The notes below the pieces were generated by a model that saw only the letters and a program-made list of their open reading frames with translations, ran no database searches and was not told the origin of the DNA. DNA of 64,000 bases from Gongronella butleri (Eukaryota > Mucoromycota > Mucoromycetes > Mucorales > Cunninghamellaceae). Of this stretch, positions 45,248 to 56,506 are shown one piece after another. Each line of letters starts with the position of its first letter. Within the stretch, counting starts at the first letter, position 1. The stretch covers positions 1 to 64,000 of the forward strand of contig JAIWZP010000056.1 in assembly GCA_025201375.1 (NCBI GenBank), in the 5' to 3' direction. The position numbers were made by a program, and so were the translations under genes.

Positions 45248-48200
45248 AAGTAGGTGACCCGCGTATGCCTCGATCGTGTTCCAATAGACAACTGACGCTT
45301 GTTTTGTAGAATATGTGCGCCACGATATCCCGTGCTTTATGGAGGGTTGCACCGAGTGCCAATTTGACCAGGCACAGCTGTTGGACGGCAAAGCCGAATA
45401 TTTCGTGATCCCTGACTTATCTGTAAGCGAAAACACGCGAAAAAGGGGGGTTCATCCTTGCAATGGACCTATGACAAATTAGGGAGGACGCGTGTGGAGA
45501 GAGCAAATGCATGTGGACATGGGCAATGGCTGATATTTTTTTTTTTTTGTTTTTATTAGGTGATCATGCGATTCTTGGAGATTTTGGAGCAAGATGAAGT
45601 GACGGGACTGATTATAAGCCAAACAAACATGATGACGGTAAATTGATTCGTCCTGGGTGGGCCACGGCCCTGCGTGTGGCGCGCAGAAAATGAAAAAACA
45701 GGAAAAAAGGGGGCAAATAGCTCATTTTTTTTTTTTTTTGTTAAAGCTCGAGCAACATGACAAAACAAAGATGTACCGAAGATTGCGGCAGCTCGTGAAT
45801 GATCCACGCAAGGGGAGCGTGCTGTTTTACAACGAGATTTTCGACGCCACGGAGCAGCGACGCGCACCACGCGAGACTTTTGACGCGTACGATTGGCGGT
45901 GCCACTGCGCGATCGCCAAATGGTACCAGGAGCACACACACCGCCGCATCCTGCTGCTATCCGAGGCACACACACGTACCGATTTGCCCCAGGATATTCA
46001 AGTCAATCACCAAATCGATGTTTGTTCCATGCGCGACTACCTCGCCACACATCATAAAGAAAATGCACTTCTTGCCTCGCTCGTCAGTGTCCTCGCCGAT
46101 GTCAACCTCGACGAAGATTGGCACAAGATCCACATGGGTACCGCCGTCAATGCTGCCACGGGAGCCACAGGCTACACAGAGGTAAAAAAAAAAAAAAGCC
46201 AAAAAAAAAAAAAAACGGGCTTTGCGCGAGCGTCACGCCTGGCTTGCATGACGCGTCTTGGGAAAAAAAGGATCATTTCGGCCTGCATGAGCCCGCATCT
46301 GTCATGTCTTAAACATTGCATCTGCATTTGCTCCTCTAGCACAAAGCGATCGACGAATTGGAGGTCGGCATCAAGTCAGGCCGCTTTTTCTCGGGACTCA
46401 TTCGATGCCGCGCCGATCGACAGCAGGCGCTTGTCACTGCTGAGCCCGACAAGGAGATTCTCATCGTTGGAAACGAGCATCGCAATCGCGCAGGTAAAAA
46501 AAAAAATAATAAAAAAAAACATTTTACTCGTTTTGGTCTCATCACCGTTCTTTATGGTTAGTACACGGGGATTTGGTGGCAATTGAGCTGCTTCCAGAGA
46601 GCCAATGGCTGAGCTTGTCGAACCGCATGTCGCTGGAATCCGGCGATCAAGGTACGTTTTTGACGAAACAATGCAGGGGAAACAAAAAAAAGGGCATCAT
46701 TGAACACGCGACGATCATCGGGTCTTGCTGACTTTTTTTTTTTGTTTGGCGAACGCAGATGATGAATCAGCGTCGGCGGGGGCAACCAGCATCAGCCGCG
46801 CGAGCGTGAATCCGACGGGCCACGTCGTTGGCGTGCTGCAGCGCAATTGGCGGTCGTACGTGGCCACCATCCAGCACGACGAGGCCGGCGGATCCATGCA
46901 CCTGGCCATCCCACTCGACCCGCTCATCCCCAAGATCCGCATCCGCTACCAGGACGTCTCCTTGATCGAGAACCAGCGCATTGTCGTCCGAATCGACAAT
47001 TGGTAATGCTCATCGCATGTGACACGCAAATGCTCGCTTGCTGACATGATTTTTAATGCAACAGGCCCGTCAACTCGCAATATCCCAACGGTCATTACGT
47101 ACGATCGCTTGGTACGTCGAAAAAAAAAGCGAAAAAATAGGCAATGACATCTCATCACATCGCATCCGCTCTCTTCCCCCCCCATTTTTTTCTGTGTACC
47201 ATCAGGCCCGATCCATCAGTTGGATACGGAAGTGTCAGCGATCCTCGTGGAGCACGGGATCTCGGTGTCACAAGCATCCAAAGCCTTCAGTGAAGCCAGT
47301 CTCAAGGAAATGCCAACAGATACCCGTGACCACCCGTGGCGGCCCTCAGATGATCAACTAGCACAACGACGCGATCTCCGCTCACTCACAGTATTCAGGT
47401 ACAAATTTAAAAAAAACGATGAGAAAATGCAAAATGGCTGATTTTCGTATTTCCGGCATCGCTACATAGTATTGATCCGCCCAATTGCCAGGACATTGAT
47501 GGTAAGGCAGAATCCATGAGCGTGCGCACGCGCTTGTTGCATGGCACGGCACCGTGGCGTGTTACACATGAGGGAAACACATCATAATTTTCTCATTTTT
47601 GCTCTTTAGACGCGCTGTCGATTGAAGACCTTGGCAATGGTCAATTGCAACTCGGCGTGCACATTGCTGATGTGACATACTTTGTCAAAGAAAACTCAAA
47701 GACCGACCTGGAAGCGCGAGCACGGTATAAGTCGACGCAAAACAGATCCGCGACGCGTCTCATGTCTTTTTTTTTCTAGTGGCACGACCGTGTACTTGGC
47801 CGATCGACGCTTTGACATGCTTCCCTCGGTCCTCAGTGAGCGTGTGTGTTCGTTGCGCCATCAGGTGGATCGCTATGCAGGTGAGGACCGGCGTCCAATG
47901 GCTTTTTTCATGTTAATCGTCTTTTTTTATTTATTTTTTTGCCTCTTTTCTCGCAGTCTCGGTGCTCTGGACATTGGACACGCAGCTGCAAGTGGTTGAC
48001 ACATGGTTTGGACGCACAATTATTCGGTCGTCGTGTGAGATGGAATACGAGCAGGCGCAGGAGTTGCTGGATGGTGCAAAGGTCGCCAAAGGCCTGGGTA
48101 AAAAACGAGCGCGTCAAGGGTGTGCCGTGTCAATGACCCATTCTTGTTTCTTTTGGCTTAGATGCTGCGCTCTGCCGCCGCCTAAAGCCCAAAGTGGAGC

Positions 48201-50091
48201 AGCTAGCCAAAGTGCTACGCGTGTTCAAGGTATGAAAACCATGAAAAAGGGGTGGGACACGCGCCTAATTGCTTTTTTTTTTGGATATTCAGTCGCGTCG
48301 ATCTGCCCAAGGTGCGCTTGAATTGGAGAGCTCGGAAGTCAAGTTTAAAACAGTGGACAAGGACAAGGTGACGGAAATCATTCCCAAGGACGAGCTCGAG
48401 ATCCATGGGCTTGTGGCCGAGGCAATGATCCTGGCAAACAGCGCCGTCGGCAAACGCATCTACGACGGATTCAAATCCGCTGCATTACTGCGCCGCCACC
48501 CACCCGCGCGCGAAAACAAGTTCAAACAACTCGTGAACGCGGCCGCCAGCAGAGTAAGACAAAGAGATAAATTAAAGAACCTCAAAAAGACCGAACAAGG
48601 CTGGGAAAAATGCAAGAGAGACAACAGGAAACCAGAAAAAAAGAAACAGAGACGCTGAATTCTTGATTTTAGGGCTTTACAGTCGATTTTCGGTCGAATC
48701 GGGCATTGGCGCAGTCGCTGGCGGCCATTGTCAGCAACAGCCCCGACAAGCCTGAAATGGTGCAGATGCTAAAGACCATGGCCACCTATGCCATGAATGA
48801 AGCAGGGTAAAATACATCGAAATCATTATATAATCGCGCAAATTATTCTATTTTCTCACTTTTTTTATTTGTTCTTTTTCGCACTTAGATACATTTCATC
48901 CGGCCAGCACTCCGTAGATGAGTATTACCATTATGGCTTGGCGCTCGAATATTACACGCATTTCACAGTAACAAAAACGTGGAAAGATGAAAGTAACGCA
49001 TCGATGCTCATCTTTTTGTATTAGTCGCCCATCCGCCGGTACGCCGATGTGATTGTGCACAGGCAGCTGCTAATGGCCATTAACGATCCGACAGCTGTTG
49101 CGGCCGATGCGGGCGCCGCGTCGTCCATGTATCAAAATTTAAAAATTGCGGACATTTGCGACAACCTTAATCTCAAGTCGCGAGAGTCCAAATTTGCCCA
49201 ACGTGTAAGGCGGCCATCTTTAGAAAAAAAAAAGAGAGAGAGAGAGAGAAAAGGAAATTGACCAATTTGGTGACGATTTAGGACTCGACGGAGCTATTCC
49301 AAGCGCTCTATGTCATGCAACAATCACAATCAGGGCCACTCGTTGCAAACGGCATTATTTGTGAGATGCGTTCCAATGGATTCTATGTGTTTGTGCCAAG
49401 GTAACATCATTTTATGGGCACTTGCTTTTCGTCCAGAGACTGATGCACCTCTTTTTATTTTGCTCTAAAGTCTCGGTTTAAAAGGCCCTGTGTTCTTGCT
49501 TGACAAGGATGACCATGTGACGGCACCCTTGTCGCTCATCTCAGACAAAGTGGACGACGGTAAAAAAAAAAACAGCATTATACGGCGTCGTTTATTATAA
49601 GAACGCTGGATCGCGTCTTTTTTTTTTCTTTGACCACTGACGTACCCTTTTTATTTTTTGGTGTAGATGACACATATATACCCAATTGTGTTTTGGAGAC
49701 TGAGCTGCCCACGAGCGTGACGGTGCGCGGCGCGTCTCTTGCGCGTCCGTTCCGATTCGCGCTGTTTGACCACGTGCGCGTCGTGTTGAAGCTGCGCGAG
49801 AGCCACGCACACCGGCATTTGGTCTACATGTCGTTGCTTGGGTTCCAGGAGACCGCCGTACCCTCGAAGCGTATAACCAACAAGGAAATGATGGCGTCCA
49901 TTCAGACGCGCGAGCAAGAACATGCTGAAAACGGCACAGCCGCAGCACGCGATGCGTCATCCAATGGGACGGCGCTGTCCAAATCCGACATCCAGACGCG
50001 CCGCATGATCAAAAAGCATCACGGCAACATGTACTCGGTGCTCGAAAAGTTCAGGCAGCTGTCACTCGTAGAAAACTCATCACGCCAATAA
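45177..50091 (+). CDS. DIS3: Exosome catalytic subunit Dis3/Rrp44
   Basis: The processive 3'-5' exoribonuclease of the RNA exosome. Twenty-one exons beginning 45177-45249, 45310-45422, 45560-45637, 45747-46181 and ending 49471-49559, 49667-50091 give 1056 residues (yeast 1001). The N-terminal CR3-type cysteines appear as [11 protein letters not shown] near residue 33. The PIN domain (about 60-250) keeps an Asp in IPDLS and two Asp in DAYDW. The family's NDRNDRAIR motif is otherwise replaced. Cold-shock regions follow. The RNB active site is [15 protein letters not shown] near 476-490, with the catalytic aspartates intact, then [11 protein letters not shown]. Later RNB hallmarks are [39 protein letters not shown]. 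An S1 domain ends the protein. Introns are short and run from A-rich donors to T-rich acceptors. Confidence 0.95.
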
Positions 50092-51556
50092 AATTTCTTC
50101 TTTTTTTTCATGGTGATGCTCGTTTCTCGCTCTACCGTGCTTATCCCGTTAGAAGTGGGCTTGTATCTACAGTATCCACTTTATTCACAAAACAGTATCG
50201 TAGAAACGGATTTCCTCGGCAATCGGTTTTTATAATGATATTTTTATTTTTGAAAATCGCCTTTTTTTTTTTTTATTATATCTTCACCAGGGACCGACAT
50301 TATGACGCTAGACATCGTTCGATGCGTTTCGTGGTCATGAGGTGTACCTGTTTAAAATTTGACAAACATCGGAACCCACCATCGCTATCGATGGCAAAAT
50401 ATGAATTTTTTGCATTGTCATGCCTTATTTTGGCCAACAACGCGCCAGCCAGTGTGTGCATCACGCTTTATACTAAAAATATGCAAAGCATCTGTTTTAC
50501 CTCACTCGTTGCATTAAAACGGCAAAATATGACTTGATTGTCGAGAACATCTCGATTAGCATATTTTTAATGTATTTTTATGGCCTATTGCTGGATGTAC
50601 AATGGGCAAGGAAATCTGCACTTTGAATAAACGCGGTCTGAGCTCTGTCGCTCAAACGAGCCCACCCTTATGCCGCTGCGGTCGCTGGCTACCGAGCAAT
50701 GACAAAATTGAAAATGGCGGATTTTCCAAGAGGTGCAGTCGAGGAGTTGAATTCATGAAATTTATGTGATCAGATCACTGCATCCTTCATACATATGGTA
50801 AACGCGTCCGATTGACCAACAGAAATGCAATAAAAACCACGGGTTCATTGGCAAAATATCGCGAAAAACGCGAAAAGCTGCAGATTTTCATCACAAGGTC
50901 AACTCAACGACGATTTGCCGCAGCAATTTGAAAGTTATTTCATCAAAAAGAGCATAGCTCGCTGCACATGTGGACATTGAAGATCTATGATAAATGCGAT
51001 TTTTTGACTGATTTGACGCGCTTCCAAAATCATTAAAGTATTTTGACGCGTGATATACCGCGTCAGACGTCGAGTCACGCGCGCCTGTTCTTAATCAAAT
51101 CCATGCACCTGGCATCTCACCTGCTAGTGGACGCGTCAGCGCGGCTCTATGAGCGCGTTGCAACGTGCAATGCGTGTTTCAATTAAAATCTAAAATTGGT
51201 ATTTGCTCGACAACCAGCAAATGGACTCCACTCTTTTTTAGCTTTTTTTCTAGTTTTGCCATACCGATTATCTTGCGTGTGAATTTGTTGTCATTCTGGG
51301 AGCCCCTTTTTTCAACTTTTGTTTTGACGGTCGACAAGCCTAATTTTTTGATTCGTATGTGATGCGCTACCAACGGGTAGTGGGAGGCGCAAATGGACTC
51401 CAATAATGCTGTTCTAGGCTGAATTTCATGCTGCGACGTCGTTTCGAGGCATGATACTGGGCTGATTGGCAATTTATAATGCATGGGCCGCTTAAAACAA
51501 CGATTTATTAATCACTCTGTCCAAAAGAAAAACAAGAACAGCCTGTCTCGTAAGTT
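50092..51556. other. Intergenic with the fourth element copy
   Basis: Lies between the convergent DIS3 and GCP-like genes. A few ACAGTATC words occur at 50169-50205. Most of the rest is the decayed element at 50.62-51.24 kb. Confidence 0.5.
50620..51240 (+). repeat. Decayed dispersed element, copy 4
   Basis: Aligns with 17.62-18.24 kb in the same orientation. Shared words include AACGAGCCCACC, GATTTTCCAAG, AAATGCAATAAAAA and GACGCGTGA, followed by ACCGCGTCA. The translation retains NAIKTTGSLA, HQKEHSSL and KCDFLTDLTR, but an internal TGA and frame changes break it. It ends near the same inverted repeat (TGACGCG at 51044-51050, CGCGTCA at 51059-51065). Confidence 0.7.
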
Positions 51557-53597
51557 TTATTTCATCTTGTGCAATAGAGGAGGAGGGTCGCGTGCGCGAT
51601 GGCAATAGACGGGCTGGCACTGAGCGTCGACGTCCCATTGCGGCGGATGTGTGCGGTCATGGCCATCCCAAAAGGTGAAGACGAGATCGTGGCGGCCCGG
51701 CAAGGGTGCGTCGGATGCATGGATGGCATTGTCGGCGGTGGGTATCGTAGGAGGAGAGGAGGAGGATGGCTGGGTGAGGATGGCTTGGCAATGGCTTGAG
51801 ACGCGTTGGATCAAGTGGCGCGCAATGACGGCAGAAATTGGCTCGGGGTATGCTGCGCGCGCCTGCGTGTACCGCGTCAGAGTCGTGACGAGCCGCTGGT
51901 GCTGTCGCAAGTGCGCGTCGAGATCCGGCAGCGGCGTCAGAGAAGGCGCCAATGGATTTAATGGCACCGATTCGCTCGATTTGGCGGTTTTGCTAGGCAG
52001 ACACGCCACTGGATCCAGCACGATGGGTGTTTCGGCCGTGGTGCACGAAATTGATGTGGACGAGGACGATGACGTTGTCAAAGACGGCGGCGATGGCGTG
52101 GCTTTCTCTGATTCGGGCAGCTCAGAGGAGTTTTCCGGTAACAAAGTGAGCACGAGGCTGCTTGGCATGTCACTGGATCGATACTGGCGCCTTCGAAGCG
52201 TGACAATGGCGCGCCGCACGAGGTGCGCAGTGTCGATATCAAGAAAACGCGGTAATCGATCATCCTGGAGCGCGCCATCGTCATCCATCGAAGTCGTGAC
52301 GAAAAAATCGCCATAAGTGTCGCTCCAATGCCCGGTAACAAGCGCCTTTTGCAGCATTTCAAGCCAAGGAGCCACGGTATCCGAAAGCAGCGCAACAAGC
52401 GTCGTCTGCACAAACGAGTGCGGTTGTAATCCTCCAAGCGCGTCCATTGCAACCACGCGATCATACAACAATGTGATCAATTGTGCGCCAGACGTCGCCT
52501 ATTGAAAAAAAACAACGTAGGTCAGACACGCGACGCGTCTTTTTCTTTTTTTTTTCTCAAATTTTCGTTTTCGTTTTTCTTTTACGTACATTTTCATCTG
52601 TGATGGCCATGAGATGGTGGAGGAGCGTGGCAAAGGGGCGTATTCGGTGGTGGATGGCGAGCAGGGGTAGACTTGAATGAAGGCGAGTGGCAAGCGTATG
52701 TTGAATGTAGTGTAAAAGATCGAGCAGGCTGCATGCAAAGGCGACCCAGATGGCGCCATGAATGTGTTGCGTGCGTGTATCGTTGGCAATGGCAAGTAAA
52801 CGGCGCATCTGTGATCCAAACGTGAGCATTGGCGCCAATAATTTATCCAGCGCGTCGCTATGCACATGTGCTAGCCGCATTTTGGCGCGACGCGCACGAA
52901 ATGCTTGCTGATCGTCGCACCACACAAAGCACAACGATGGCGTGCCCATCAGCAGCGATCGCACATCCTAGAAAAAAAAAGAATAGCAAGAAAACGGGAC
53001 AGAATCATGAATTGCTTGCATTTTGACGCATTTTCTCGTTTTTGCCCTCCTTTTTTTTCATCATTTCGTACCTTGAAGAGTCGCTGGTGGCTGATGATCC
53101 ATGTCTCAGGGTAGCGCGCGTGGTAGACGGCGGCAATGGCATCTGCATTGTGCGTGAGAAAGGCAATCTCATTTTCACGCTGATCCCACGATTGATGCCG
53201 CCTCGCAATGATGGTATCGGCAGGCGCGCGTGTCCACAGGTCCTCATTTTCGTTGTGTTTTTCATTGCTGGCGGTAGACGAGTGTGTTGGTGGCGGTGAC
53301 GGCGTGTCTCGTATGGACTCCAAAGACGAATTGTCGGAGCGCAAGGACGGTGTAGACGTGCCGGTGTATGTGGCAGCGAGCGGCAGGCGACGAGCCGTGT
53401 CCTTGGAAGCAAGCAGATCAAACGGCTCCTTGGCAAGCTCCGAGAGCTTCAAAGCTGGTAGCGACGGCGGGCCTATAGAAAAAAAATTAAAAAAAAACCG
53501 GCAATTCGCTTCTTTCTTCTTTTTTTTAATCCTTACCCTGCACCAAGCGAATACGCTGCACACCGTCGTCTTCAGACGGCGGCCAGTGACGAAGCAT
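51557..53597 (-). CDS. Gamma-tubulin complex component-like protein (GCP5/6 type?)
   Basis: Exons 53597-53537, 53472-53072, 52967-52590 and 52498-51557 give 593 residues. The likely family is Spc97/Spc98 (gamma-tubulin ring complex, microtubule nucleation). Features supporting this are DVRSLLMGTPSLCF near residue 155, a helical stretch IHGAIWVAFACSLLDLLHYI, LITLLYDRVVAMDALGG near 285, and WLEMLQKALVTGHWSDTYGDFFV near 320. The last resembles the W-x3-G-x-L-x-DxxxEFF signature of GRIP1. PRFLDIDTAHLVRRAI follows. After about residue 390 the protein is Ser/Thr/Pro-rich and ends in FTFWDGHDRTHPPQWDVDA; I see no GRIP2 (gamma-tubulin-binding) half. It may be a shortened GCP5/6 relative or a different helical protein. 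Start chosen as the first ATG with a good splice join. Confidence 0.55.
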
Positions 53598-53741
53598 CAA
53601 TGCAATGAGAATGAGAAGCAAAGAAAAAAAAAAAAAAAAGGCGGACAAAAGGGCGGAAACGGCGACAAAGCGTGAATAAATCTTCAAACTCCGTCGATTT
53701 TCCACTCCTCTTTTTCTTCTCGCCGCTGTTTCTTGACTTTT
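53598..53741. promoter_or_regulatory. 144-bp divergent promoter, GCP-like gene and UBA4
   Basis: Only 144 bases separate the two divergent start codons. It contains an A17 run and a pyrimidine tract ahead of the UBA4 ATG. Confidence 0.5.
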
Positions 53742-55317
53742 ATGCCTTCCTACGACGATCTGCTGCGCGAAAACGATCAGCTGAAGCGCCGAATTGAGGA
53801 ATTGGAGGCTCAATTGAGCACCAGTGCTCCTGAACAGCCGGATCTCGCCTCCGTCTTTGAAAAGGTCGCCTCTCTATCTCACCCCGAATTCAGACGCTAC
53901 GGTCGTCAGCTTATCTTGCCTCGCTGGGGAACCAAAAGTACGACAACAAGCAAAAAAAAGAGCAAAAAGAACCCAAGCCGGCCAATTGACACGTCTTTTT
54001 TTGAATTTTTGCATAGGCCAGGTGAGGCTGCGAAACAGCGCCATCTTGATTGTTGGTGCCGGCGGCCTCGGTGCACCCGCAGCATTGTACTTGGGCGCGG
54101 GTGGCGCAGGCAAACTCGGCATTGTCGACCACGATGACGTTGATGTCAGCAATCTCCATCGCCAAATCATCCATTCTGAGGCCAAGCAAGGCATGAACAA
54201 GGCAGAATCCGCGAAAAAAGCCGTCAATGAGTAAGGATTTAAAAATAGCGCGTTGCTTTTGACGCCCATGCCGCACAGACGAACATGATGCACTGATGCA
54301 ATCCCCCCCTTTTTTTCATTTTTAGAATCAATTCATTGTGCCAGGTGACCACATACCCGTTTGCACTGGACAGCAGCAATGCGCTCGAGGTGATCCAGGA
54401 TTATGACGTGGTTGTGGACGCCACGGACAATGTGGCCACGCGCTATTTGCTCAACGACGCGTGTGTGCTCCTGGGCAAGCCATTGGTCTCGGGCAGCGCA
54501 TTGCGCTACGACGGCCAGCTCACCGTCTACAATTATCGCAACAGTCCGTGCTACCGCTGTCTCCACCCGGTCCCTCCACCACCAGAAACCGTCGGCAGAT
54601 GCTCGGACAATGGTGTTTTGGGCGTGGTCCCCGGCGTCATTGGCATCCTCCAAGCCCTGGAAGCAATCAAGGTCGCCACGGGCCTCCACTGTAAGCTACC
54701 CCCCCTAAAAAAAAAAAAAAAGGAAAAAAGGAAAAGAGATGACCCTTTTACCTTGTTTTTTTCCTCGTTTTTAGCTGGCGAGCCAAGCTTCCTGGTCTTT
54801 AGCGCTCTGAACACGCCCTTGTTCCGCACTGTTAAGCTGCGCACGAAAAAGGCCAATTGTGCTATTTGCGGCGACGAGCCAACCATCCACCAATTGATCG
54901 ACTACGTCGAGTTTTGCGGCACTGGAGCCGATGACAAGGTAAAATTTTGCGATGCGACGCGACAAATCGCGAAATTCATTCTTTTATTTTTATTTCTAGG
55001 GCATCACACAGCAGCTGCTCAAGCCTGAGGAGCGCGTCACTGCCAAGGTAAGCCGACCTCCGCGCGTCGATGTGCTCAAAAAAGGATCTCATTGATTTTT
55101 TCTTTTTTTTTTTTTTCTGTAGGAATACCATCACATGGTGACCAAAGGGTTGCCACATTTGCTGGTGGACGTGCGTCCAACGCTGCAGATCGACATTTGC
55201 AGCCTGCCGCACAGCGTCAATGTGCCCATTGATGAATTGGACAAGCGTATACCTGAAATTGAAGAAATGATGAAGATGCAGCAGCTACAGGGCAAAGATG
55301 GTAAGTCAATGGAGCCC

Positions 55318-55348
<31 letters not shown>

Positions 55349-55526
55349 AACAACGGCTCATGGTAATATCCTCTTGTTTATAGTTGTCTTTGTGTGTCGC
55401 CTGGGCAACGACTCGCAATTGGCGGTGCGCGCCATGGAAAAGCACGGCATCCTTGGAACAAGAGATATTGTCGGCGGCCTGTACGACTGGGCCACACAGG
55501 TCGATGACAGCTTCCCCATTTACTAG
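53742..55526 (+). CDS. UBA4: Urm1-activating enzyme Uba4/MOCS3
   Basis: E1-like enzyme with a sulfurtransferase domain. It adenylates and thiocarboxylates Urm1 for tRNA wobble-uridine thiolation, and in species that make molybdenum cofactor it also activates Mocs2A. Exons 53742-53937, 54017-54230, 54326-54690, 54775-54938, 55000-55047, 55123-55300 and 55384-55526 give 435 residues (yeast 440). The N-terminal coiled coil [19 protein letters not shown] is typical of Uba4. The ThiF domain has [27 protein letters not shown] (nucleotide loop), [13 protein letters not shown] and VVVDATDN. The zinc-binding pairs CYRC and CAIC are present. The rhodanese domain (about 330-435) keeps the persulfide cysteine in [10 protein letters not shown] and ends [12 protein letters not shown]. 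Confidence 0.97.
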
Positions 55527-55593
55527 ATCGCATTTAAAAAATAATGAAAAAGAAAGCATTTTACTAAAGTATGTACAGAGAAAAAGTATGGAG

Positions 55594-56506
55594 CTAATAG
55601 CCCGTGCCAAATTTGTTGGTACGATCCCAATCGGTATTGCAAGATGGGCAGCGGCGGGCGACGCGGTTGGTAACGAAGCGCTGCTGCGCGCAATGGCCGT
55701 GAATACGGACGCCGCACTCTGCATTCTCGCAATACTCGCCGACAGTGATGAGGTCCGAGCACACTGAGCACTCCTTGACCATATCTGGGTATTCGTTGTG
55801 CAAATAGCCGCTCAATTCCATTAGTGCGCGCGGACTGAGCGTATAGCAGCCATTCACGTCAGCAAGCCAGTGCTCGCCCACAAACACATCAAGCGCTTCC
55901 TGCACCGCCTTTTGCGACACCTTCATCACACGCGCACCTTGCTGGATCGCCGCCGTCGACCCAATGCTGTATTTTTCGTCGTCTGCCGTCATAATCAGCT
56001 CAATCTAGCGTGAAAATGGGAAAAAATAGAACGTGAGCCGTGTTCTTTCGATGCGCGCACACAATTGGAGGATGGAGACAAAAGAAAAGGGGGGGGTCGC
56101 ATTACCAGCCTGCGGTAAAATAGAATCTCGTCGGCCGTGTGTGTCGTCGCGAGCTGCGCAATTTCGTCGGATTTCGTGTTGACCAGCGCAAGCAGTGTCC
56201 TGCCCGAGGTCTGATGCTGCGATTGCTTGATGGCCATGTCCAATTCGTTCAGCTTATGGCTGATCTCACCAAGGAAAGCGTTAAAATCCTCGTTTGGCTG
56301 CACTAAAAGAAAAGATAAAAAAACAGAAAAAAACGTCAAACGTCACGTACAATGGACCCCAAGTTGCTTTTTTTTTCAGGGCACGCACCGCTTGCCATGT
56401 CGCAGATCTTCTCGTAAATGCGGCGACCCTGCTCTTCATCCATGATCTTGTGTGACAAAATGCTTTGAATAAACAAGCGATGGCTATCATTCCATGGTTG
56501 CGCCAT
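55594..56506 (-). CDS. NSE1: SMC5/6 complex subunit Nse1
   Basis: A RING-like ubiquitin-ligase subunit of the Smc5/6 genome-maintenance complex, acting with Nse3 and Nse4 in the nucleus. Exons 56506-56389, 56302-56106 and 56004-55594 give 241 residues. It opens MAQPWNDSHRLFIQSILSHKIM, a winged-helix stretch typical of Nse1. The second winged helix (ADEILFYRRLIELIM, GARVMKVSQKAVQEALDVFV) follows. The C-terminal zinc domain has CSVCSDLITVGEYC, then HGHC, then CPSCNTDW: the C4HC3 arrangement of the Nse1 RING. It converges with UBA4, the two stop codons lying 67 bases apart. Confidence 0.93.
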
